A stretch of DNA of 64,000 bases from Hyaloscypha bicolor E (lineage: Eukaryota > Ascomycota > Leotiomycetes > Helotiales > Hyaloscyphaceae). Positions 56,244 to 64,000 of the stretch are shown piece by piece. The position numbers and the translations under genes were made by a program. Every line of letters starts with the position of its first letter. Within the stretch, counting starts at the first letter, position 1. The stretch covers positions 186,001 through 250,000 of the forward strand of contig NW_020194643.1 in NCBI RefSeq assembly GCF_002865645.1, written 5' to 3'. Under the pieces are notes generated by a model, which was not told the DNA's origin, ran no database searches, and saw only the letters and a program-made list of their open reading frames with translations.

Positions 56244-58357
56244 CTAACGTGTTGAACAGTTATTTCGGGAGGAATAACGAGAAGAATTGAGTGGAATGTA
56301 AAGCATCAACTGGGGCGTCTGTGCGCCTTTCTGTGGCGGATGTTGCATCGTGTATGGCAAGAGCACAGTCTCTTCTTTCACCAGATAGCTGATATAGTTC
56401 GTTATTTCGGTCCTGAAGTCCAACCTCTGAAGCGGTCCCTGATCGAAGCCCAACCCAGGCAGTTGAGTGATACCTTGTATGGTGTCGTCAATGGTGGCTT
56501 CTTCGGAAGCACCCGCGTATAGAGTCCCCGTCAGTTGAGATCCGGGTTTCTCTTTTTCAGCCTGAAAATCTCTACACAGTGATTAGAATGAATTTGGCAT
56601 CATAATTGGGGCGGACATTTACGAATACCAGTCTGATTGCCATCCCCACAGATCATTTAGATACCCCGCCTTAAACTCGTCCGGATTCCGGTGCCACAAC
56701 ATCCAGAGAAGTAAAATCCACACGATCCAGTATGTCCTGTCCCAGTCTTCAACTACAGCGGCCCAATTCAGTGGCAAAGGTTCTTCTTGGTCTTTGGCAA
56801 TTAGCTTCATCACAGCATCGTGTTCACGCCGGTAATCCATTTGTAGCCACCCAAAAGCGCATTCCAAAGATAGAAAATTGGCTTTGTCGTTTGCTTCGGA
56901 CCTCGATGAACCGTGTGAACAAAGGTGGTTAAAAGAAATAGCCCGCTGTAAATAATCCATGGCCGAGTCAAGTACTTCTTCGAGGACGCGGAGTTGATTG
57001 TGTCTGTACCCCAAGGCAATCCGTTGATTCTGGTTCTGTGGCTCACTGCCGTCATTAGAGTTGAGCGAGTGGAACTAAATCGAATCCCTTACCCCAGATT
57101 TGCGCCAGAAGCTTCGGTCCTCTCCATCTCGTACTGAAGTTTTTCACAAATAAGACTTAGTGATTGAATGAAAGCTCGAGAGAGAGGACCTCCGAATGGT
57201 GCCGCATCTTTTTCGATACAATAGCCTGGGCTCTCTATTATGAATTTCCTTTCCCTTGCGCTGGCTACCATGCAAATCATCGTATCCATAAGGCCCTCAG
57301 AGAAGGACTTGAGCAGTTCTTGTAGGCCAGCTTTCCCATTGCTCGTCTTGACATGGAACATAAATTCCTGCTCTGGTTGAGCATGATCGTGGAAAACATG
57401 ACAGGATTGAGAGCGACGAAGTTGCATTCCATCAGGGGACGGTGTCAATTTCAGATTGCCCTTGTCGTTCTCTGGGTTTGGAAGAATGAAACCATAGGCT
57501 ACCAACAGCTCGCTGTTGGACTTGTTGCCATAGTAGTTGAAAATTTGGCTTCCTTCAGCAATTGTATCGCGGATTGAAAGACTGAAATATCCAGCAATGG
57601 CGTCTGGGAGCCAGTCGACTTGGTTGACCCCACTATGATTCCCGATGTCCATTAACGGAAGGAGAACAGAGAACCTGTCTTTCTTGATGTGGTCCAAGGT
57701 CAGAGATCGATCATCCGGCGGGGTCTCTGATTGCCCCATGAGTCCTTCTGGAATGGTCAAAGATGCTCGAAAACTTCTGCTTCCAAAGATTGTCGCAGCC
57801 CATTGGTATAGAGGATATGTGTATTCCTCCCAGTTCTCAAATCTTTCCCGAAGAAGGGTAACTCCCTTGCTCCACTCTCCTCTCCACAGTTCCTCGCGCT
57901 TCTTGATGGGCGGTTCTGCATTCGTGCCGTCCAGGAATCGCCGGTCTGCTTCAGGCCACCAGTTTGGAATAGCGAGTCTTTCGAATTCATTGGGTTGAGG
58001 GAGCAGCTTGATGTAAGGCCACCAAAACGATTTCTCACGCATCAGAAATTGCTGCACTAAGAAGAAATGGCCAATAATGTTTGGATCTTCCTGCCTCAAA
58101 GCATCGATGAACTCAGGCGGGAATAAAACAGACTTGTGATTCTGGAAAACAGAAGATGCGGAAATAGCATTGAGGTAAGAGAGCGTTGTTTGGTAAGAGC
58201 AATTGACAATCTTTGTGGCCTGTGGTAGACTTTTCACAGCTCGAAAGGAGAGTCCGGTGAGAGGATCCTGGTAGACCTCGATGTCCTGATGAAGCGAGGT
58301 CCGGTGCTCGCGTGCCCAGTCCACAAGGTCTCGGATCATTGGCGTATCATCCAGCAT
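56244..58357 (-). CDS. SET-domain protein, Rubisco-LSMT/SETD3-like
   Basis: Predicted protein lysine (or histidine) methyltransferase of the non-histone SET group with a Rubisco-LSMT-like layout. Exons 58357-57093, 57045-56623 and 56571-56244, 671 aa. The start at MLDDTPMIRDLVDWA is preferred, although the frame is open 48 codons upstream. An N-terminal LVDWAREHRTS helix precedes the split SET core (GLSFRAVKSLPQATKIVNC). The post-insert part has LLPLMDIGNHS and the catalytic/SAM motif IFNYYGNKSNSELLVAYGFI. A C-terminal helical substrate-binding-like region includes LRVLEEVLDSAMDYLQRAIS. The AGATTTTCAG near the last junction offers two acceptors, and only the first (TAG, exon from 56571) keeps a long frame. 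Substrate is unknown. Confidence 0.88.
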
Positions 58358-59144
58358 TGTGCTTGACCAATTGGCTTCTGTTGTGGTTTTGGAGTTCGAT
58401 GTTGACGACTGAATGAATTCTGTTGTTGAAAGGTAGATCCGTGAGTTTGGTGGATGTGGGATATGAGGATGGACCAACAACACTCCAAAAGGGCTTGACA
58501 ATGCTCAAGACGACAGCAGAGTGGAATCAAGAGAAATCGCTCGAACGCTGACAGCAGACAGGCTGCTAAGGAATAGGAACGAGGTCACAGCATCGACGAG
58601 GAGCAAGATTCAACGGAAACACATCTCCGATGATTCGGCCATTTCTCATAGTAAAAACTGCTGGCTAAGTCCAATGCCTATTCTTTGCCAAAGGGAGAAC
58701 AACACCACTAGATTGCGCTTTGACATGAAATTGTGAAGGAGTGATGGTCCCCGATGCAATTTCTCAGATGGTGGGAGCCGAAATACGGAAGCCGCAACAA
58801 TCCACACACGTCATTAAGAACAAGGCAGCTCTCGTCCTTCCAGACATCACAGCCCCCACCACAGCCTGATGAACTGCATCTCCAAGGCCTTGAGGATGCT
58901 GCCTACGGAGGCTACGCGTGTTCCGTGATGCAGAAGACCCCGTTTGTACTTCTTTGGGGACTTCTTATCTTCTCGGAAGCAATGATCCAACCGTCATTAT
59001 GCAGTGAGTTGTGATCTCTTGGGTCGCAGGTAAGTAGCCGTCAGCAATTCAAATATCGCGGTATTCAGGCTCTCGTTTGTTCCTCTTTGGTCTCTTTCTT
59101 TCTCTTAGACCTCTACCGGCCTCCATTGTCAAAATCTAGCTGCC
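58358..59144. promoter_or_regulatory. Divergent region, SET gene / hydrolase-fold gene
   Basis: About 790 bases between head-to-head genes. Frames at 58521-58736 and 58754-59014 have no motif and probably lie in the promoter or 5' UTRs. Confidence 0.4.
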
Positions 59145-60221
59145 ATGTTTATCTACGAAAATCAAAATATTGCCCAGCAGCGCACACCAGACACCGTCGC
59201 ACCTCTCATCTATACGAAACCCCCGATTACGAGTCGATTCTCCTACTTCTTGAAGCTTTGGTCTCTGAAGATAGTCGAACGGGCTGGATTCGCCGTCATC
59301 AGAACTCTCAAACCTGCACCAAAAGGAATTCGACCATCCTTCCTTAAGACGTACCCGTGTCGACCCCATCTTCGAAATCGAGTCTTTATACCACAATCGC
59401 GCAAACCTTGGGAACAACTTCCCGCATACCTCGATTTACATGCCGGAGGCCATGCCCTGTACAATGCCCAATTTGATGACGAGTTCTGTGCTACGCTTGC
59501 GAATAAGCTCAATATCTTGGTCATAAGTATCGAGTACAGCAGAGCCCCAAGAAGCAGATTCCCTGGGCCGACGAACGATGTTGTTGCAATATCACAAGCA
59601 ATCATTGAAGATGGGGATCTGCCTATCGACAAGAGTCGTATTGTCTTAGGCGGCTTCAATGCAGGCGGAAATCTTGCTCTCTCAGCCGCCCAGTTTCCGG
59701 AATTGAAAGACAAGATATGTGGCATCGTCTGTTGGTATCCAGTTACAGACTTTGCTCTTTCGGCATCTGCGAAGCAAAGTTCGAGGCCATATCGGAACAA
59801 GCAGGATCTGGATGATTTCAAGGACTGGGCTCCACTGTGGAAGTGGGCTTATATTCAACCAGGCCATGACATCCGAGATCCATTGCTGAGCGTCAGATAT
59901 GCCAAAGCGGAAAATCTCCCTCGATGGATATATATGATCGGGGCACAGTACGATATGCTTGCAGAAGAAGCAAGGGAAACGATTTTTGATATTGCCAGAC
60001 TTGATGAGCAGGAGAGAAAACAAGGGCTTGACGGATTTGAGAAGGGCACATATAGGTGGAGACTGGTGAAAGACGTCCGGCATGCGTTTGCAAACAATGT
60101 CACGAGCGGCAGGAGCAAAGAAACTGAAGCTATTGACAGGATGCGGACCGAGCAGATGCTGAACTCCGTCGGCGAGTGGCTTTTGAAGGGTCCGTTGGGG
60201 GCCTCGAGATCGGATTCGTGA
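59145..60221 (+). CDS. Alpha/beta hydrolase-fold protein lacking the nucleophile Ser
   Basis: HSL-type alpha/beta hydrolase homologue, single exon, 358 aa. Fold landmarks are in order: oxyanion region LDLHAGGHALYN (canonical HGGG is HAGG here), VISIEYSRAPRSRFPGPTND (the EYRLAPE-type segment), elbow LGGFNAGGNLALSA, acid candidate MIGAQYDMLAEEA and base candidate KDVRHAFANN. At the elbow the expected G-x-S-x-G is G-F-N-A-G: codon AAT where AGT would give Ser, a one-base difference. The intact relative at 46406 has GFSAGG. The frame is otherwise uninterrupted, so the product is probably made but is likely catalytically dead or has a different chemistry (inference). Confidence 0.85.
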   Translation: MFIYENQNIAQQRTPDTVAPLIYTKPPITSRFSYFLKLWSLKIVERAGFAVIRTLKPAPKGIRPSFLKTYPCRPHLRNRVFIPQSRKPWEQLPAYLDLHAGGHALYNAQFDDEFCATLANKLNILVISIEYSRAPRSRFPGPTNDVVAISQAIIEDGDLPIDKSRIVLGGFNAGGNLALSAAQFPELKDKICGIVCWYPVTDFALSASAKQSSRPYRNKQDLDDFKDWAPLWKWAYIQPGHDIRDPLLSVRYAKAENLPRWIYMIGAQYDMLAEEARETIFDIARLDEQERKQGLDGFEKGTYRWRLVKDVRHAFANNVTSGRSKETEAIDRMRTEQMLNSVGEWLLKGPLGASRSDS

Positions 60222-60818
60222 TTTCCGATCAATGCGTCCATAGAATGGAAGTGGACATGTGCCATCAAAAGTTTTTACTCTGCCGCCCGCCTCGTATTCA
60301 CAGGCAAAATCTATTGACGAAGCGTTAGAAGACACGAGACCAAAGAGCTCAATTTGCAAATGCTGCTGAAACATCAGCCCAATACTGGGCAGAGATTATG
60401 GCAAGGTTTATGTGTGGTTCCTGAGGAGGCTATGACTGGTCGTTGGGTAGCATAGACGAGGCTGAGGCGCAAAAGGTGGCGTGACGTTACAACAACGTCC
60501 ATCACGGACATAACTCCACGGTATCCTGCCTCCAATCACTTGCTCGATGACGCCGCCGATGTCCGGGACACAACATTCGAGAGACAAGCAACGTGACCTA
60601 AGGAAAACAGCCGATTTCTCGAAGCAACATATAAGCTGCAAGGTACCCCCGCACAGCCACAGCCTTGTGCAAGTCCATCCCTTGGATACTTTCCTCGCCT
60701 TCTCACTTCAATTCCTGAACAACCCTAAGAAAAACATACACGAACCAAGCACTATACCAAATCAGCCCTCCAGAACTATCAGATTTGAGTGTACCACATT
60801 CACAAATCCATCGACACC
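60222..60818. promoter_or_regulatory. Intergenic / promoter of the trehalose synthase
   Basis: About 600 bases. The proximal part is C/T-rich and ends CGACACC before the ATG. A few earlier ATG codons exist (for example 60789, in frame with the gene), so the start is the likeliest but not the only option. Confidence 0.4.
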
Positions 60819-63166
60819 ATGTTCGACCACATACCTCACCACTTGCTTCCAAGTGCGCCCTCATTTTCTTCCGGAGATGTTACTCCGCCATCTCGAGTGC
60901 CAACGCCTCTTCGACAAACTCCAAAGAGCTTGAGGCCATATGTCTATGCTTTAATGGCTTTCAAACATGGCCGCAGCTTCGAAGCAAAGCCTTCCGCCCA
61001 TCGTGCTCGCCGGCTCAGCCAGCTTGCGACCAAAGAAGGCCCGTTTGCCCCAGCGCTTACAGTATGCTGTTTTCAAATTCAATTCTATAATCTTCCAAGC
61101 TAATGATCTAGACTCTCTATGTTGGCATTTCTGCCGTCTTCAGCAACTCACACTCCGCGGTTGTTGCCGTCGCCATCCACGACAGTGTCTACCTCCTCGA
61201 CTTCTCCGTAAAAACTGTCGAATTAGAAGCAGCATTGGAGAGAGGAGAAGATCCAGTTGCGGACTATGTCATCGCTGAATTGGAGTCATATGAACACAAT
61301 AACCTCAGCAAGTTTATCGGCGCTGGCCTGCCTTTCGAACTCGTGAAGAAGAGCCCGAAGCTATGCTCAAGGCTTTGGTTGGAGCTCGATATTGTCCCAA
61401 TCTCAATCTTGCCAGAGTCTGAAGGCCATGAAACTGAATTGAAGGACCGCACATTTTGGAGCGCCAAGTGTGTGGACGAGCAGGCAGACTCGATGGCCAG
61501 AAAATGTATCATGTAAATAGAAATCTGAGTATGACATAACAAACTGAGACCTTACTGACCGTCTATCATAGGCACTTCGGTCCCAGCCTGGCCCCTTTAC
61601 TGCAAGTCGGTTACAGAGGCGTCGTCGAAATTGACTCGGGAGGTAGAGCCCACATCCTCACCCTGGACGATTTCAAGAGTACTTGTAGCCAGAGTACATG
61701 GCATGCAATGATGCATTTCGTGACTGAATTGAAGAAATCGAAGACCAAGATTGCCTTTTTCAGCAGCACACCACAAGGAGGCGGGGTTGCCCTGATGAGA
61801 CATGCCCTAGTTCGATTGGCGAAAGTCTTGGATGTCGACTTGAATTGGTATGTTCCCAAACCAAAGCCAGGAGTTTTCAGGATCACCAAGACCATTCACA
61901 ACATCCTCCAAGGTGTAGCAAAGCCAGATGTGCGAATCACTGCAGAAGAAAAGCAAGTTCTGACGGATTGGATTGCGGACAACGCAAAGCGTTATTGGCT
62001 ATCCTCCGGCGGCCCATTGCGACCTGTAGAAGAAGGTGGGGCGGATGTCATTATGGTAAGTTCACAAGAAAGAAATACGGACTGTTGCTGATACATTTTA
62101 GATCGACGACCCTCAAATGCCTGGCTTAATCCCCCTGATCAAGAGCATAACCCCCAATAGACCCGTTCTCTACCGAAGTCATATCCAAATTCGGAGTGAC
62201 TTGGCGATGACAGAAGGTTTACCGCAACACGACATCTGGCAATTCCTTTGGGGTAATATTCATCATGCCGACATGTTCATCAGTCACCCGATTCCCTCCT
62301 TCGTTCCTAGCAATGTCCCGCGAAATAAGGTTGCCTACCTTCCAGCAACTACGGACTGGCTCGATGGACTCAACAAGGATTTGAATGAATGGGATCAAGG
62401 CTATTATGGACATCTTTACAACGACCAATGCCATGCTTTGAGAATGACTGAGCTAAAATGGCCTGCCAAGAAGTACATTATCCAAGTCGCCAGATTCGAC
62501 CCTGCAAAAGGTATTCCAGATGTCGTCGAGTCTTATGCTGAATTTCGGCGCCTCCTCGCCAAGCACCACCCTCACATTGAGGCTCCTCAATTGGTCATTT
62601 GCGGCAATGGTTCAGTAGATGACCCAGACGGAACCATCGTCCTCGATGAAACGTTCTCCCTACTCGAAACCCGCTTCCCACACCTTCTTTCATCCATTTC
62701 TGTCATGCGCCTTGCACCGAACGATCAACTGCTCAACACCCTTATCTCTGCCTCGTATGCCGTCCTCCAGCTCTCCACACGGGAAGGCTTTGAAGTCAAA
62801 GTATCTGAAGCCATTCACAAAGGCAAGCCAACAATCGCCACCAACTGCGGCGGCATTCCACTCCAGGTCCAGCACGGCAAGAATGGCTACCTAGTTGAAC
62901 CCGGAGATTGGCATGCTGTTGCTGGACACTTGCTAGATCTGTGGACGGATGATAAGTTGTATGAGGAGATGAGCAACTACGCGAAGCATAGTGTGAGTGA
63001 TGAGGTTGGCACTGTTGGAAATGCCTTGAGTTGGTTCTATTTAGCGAACAAGTGGGCAAATGGAAAGGGTGTTCAGCCAAACGAGAAATGGGTTAATGAT
63101 CTTGCGAGGGAGGAGGCGGGCATTCCTTATGAGAAAGGAGAGAACAGATTGCCGAGAACTATCTAA
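60819..63166 (+). CDS. GT4 trehalose synthase, CCG-9-like
   Basis: Family GT4 trehalose synthase/phosphorylase of the type called clock-controlled gene-9 in Neurospora, forming trehalose from activated or phosphorylated glucose plus glucose. Exons 60819-61061, 61112-61512, 61572-62055 and 62102-63166 (introns 50, 59 and 46 nt), 730 aa. The N-terminal ~200 residues are family-specific (VVAVAIHDSVYLLDFSVKTV). The first Rossmann half begins MMHFVTELKKSKTKIAFFSS and TPQGGGVALMRHALVRLAKV. IDDPQMPGLIPLIKS follows intron 3. IIQVARFDPAKGIPDVVESY opens the second half, and the EX7E catalytic/nucleotide-sugar element is STREGFEVKVSEAIHKGKPT followed by IATNCGGIP. C-terminal helices complete the fold. 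Probably cytosolic, with roles in stress and carbon storage. An in-frame Met 10 codons upstream is a possible alternative start. Confidence 0.94.
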
Positions 63167-64000
63167 ATTTGGAGTATCGCGCAAGTTTTGAGCCATTTGG
63201 CCTGATAATACACCAGAGAAAATTGTGCATAAGAGGGAACAGCAAGTAAAGCAGAAGTTTTGCGGCGTTAGGCAACACTGGCCGGTAGTTTATACTATCT
63301 GGGGGGGGGGGGGGCGATAATTGGGGAACTTTCGTCTCCCTTTCTGGATACTGGAATTTGTTTGCGCTATTCAGATTACCCACAGAGTCTTGGTACATCA
63401 TCGCAGTCAATCGCCAAAAAGAGTTGGCCCAGAGCATTTAGTTGATCTATGAGAAAGTGTTTCCATTTGCTATGAAGAAGGGAAGTCTTCCAGAGAACCA
63501 TCCAAACGATAAGTATATGTGCAAACAAAGAACTGAGCTACCGCACAGTCAGTCACGTAATATCACGTGGCCACAACGAACAGAGGATTCTAGAGTCCTC
63601 CAGAAGCAACACATTTCATGGTTTCTGTTCCCATCAACAATTCATGCCTTTACATTGGCCTGCTGTCCTGGCAAGCGCTGACAGAACAGGTGACGTCGAT
63701 GGCGGCAAGTGACGCTGCTGCAAGCCTGTAGATTTTGCATCCAGCTGCCAGGAGCACATACTAGCTTCAATAAGTACCTTGAACCCTAAAGTTGTCTTCG
63801 CTCGTGGACTGCTCCTTCATTCTGACAAGCTTGGATAGATTGATTAGATCTGATCTAGAGTTGTCCGGATTCTTTAGTAGACCCGTATATTCTCAGCGGG
63901 AGATCTAATCAGATACACCCCCGCCTCTACTCTAGCTGGAATAAGCAATTGATGTACACGAGCACCTGGAATGCTGGGATAGTAGCTCCAAGAACAGGAC
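63167..64000. other. Right edge, no recognised gene
   Basis: 3' flank of the trehalose synthase and the window edge. A long poly-G run occurs at about 63301-63315. Near 63840-63925 the sequence has palindromic AGATCTAATC-type pieces reminiscent of repeat ends, but no paired termini are found. A plus-strand frame (63442-63681) has no motif. Confidence 0.45.

Noticed and set aside
63301..63315. Poly-G run (and the poly-C run near 14526-14542)
   Set aside because: Simple homopolymers, possibly partly assembly artefact; no functional claim.

Overview
The window is nuclear DNA of a filamentous ascomycete (Pezizomycotina). About twenty intact spliced genes carry short introns, mostly 45-60 nt, with GT/GC donors, CTRAC-type branch sites and AG acceptors. 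Gene content is typically fungal: LaeA-like methyltransferase, Zn2Cys6 regulators, DHA1 and sugar-porter transporters, CCG-9-type trehalose synthase, YVC1-type TRP channel, GH76 mannanase. AT-rich tracts with C-to-T/G-to-A decay of repeats are what repeat-induced point mutation (RIP) produces. I cannot name the species.

Layout. 1-13.8 kb: secreted GH76 enzyme (-), a MITE pair, pyrroline-5-carboxylate reductase (+), a decayed secreted-protein exon, a solo LTR, MLH3 (-) and a low-complexity fungal protein (+). 14-33 kb: ascorbate-oxidase-like multicopper oxidase (+), sterol-methyltransferase-like enzyme (-), LaeA-like methyltransferase (+), DHA1 transporter (-), ankyrin protein (-) and PIN-like carrier (-), with several small inverted-repeat elements between them. 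33.6-41.7 kb: repeat-rich graveyard with two hAT-like elements, nested solo LTRs, two decayed fungal regulators and a decayed GH11 xylanase. 41.9-46 kb: a small conserved protein and an 11-exon TRP channel with a MITE just upstream. 46.4-56.2 kb: a compact run of HSL-type hydrolase, LDH2-family dehydrogenase, quinate-permease-like sugar porter, Zn2Cys6 regulator, GAF-like protein and Dabb protein, a possible catabolic module. 56.2-63.2 kb: SET-domain protein, a hydrolase-fold protein with Asn in place of the nucleophile Ser, and a GT4 trehalose synthase.

The strongest observations come from comparing sequences within the window. A 214-bp solo LTR and its RIP-altered copy both keep target-site duplications, and the decayed copy holds a second 327-bp solo LTR whose empty site survives in the other copy. 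An 818-bp hAT-like element with an 8-bp target duplication sits in the coding exon of a regulator pseudogene, and removing it restores the reading frame. Three introns appear to use GC-AG borders. Exon coordinates were derived by hand from frame continuity, splice signals and remembered family motifs; no search was run.
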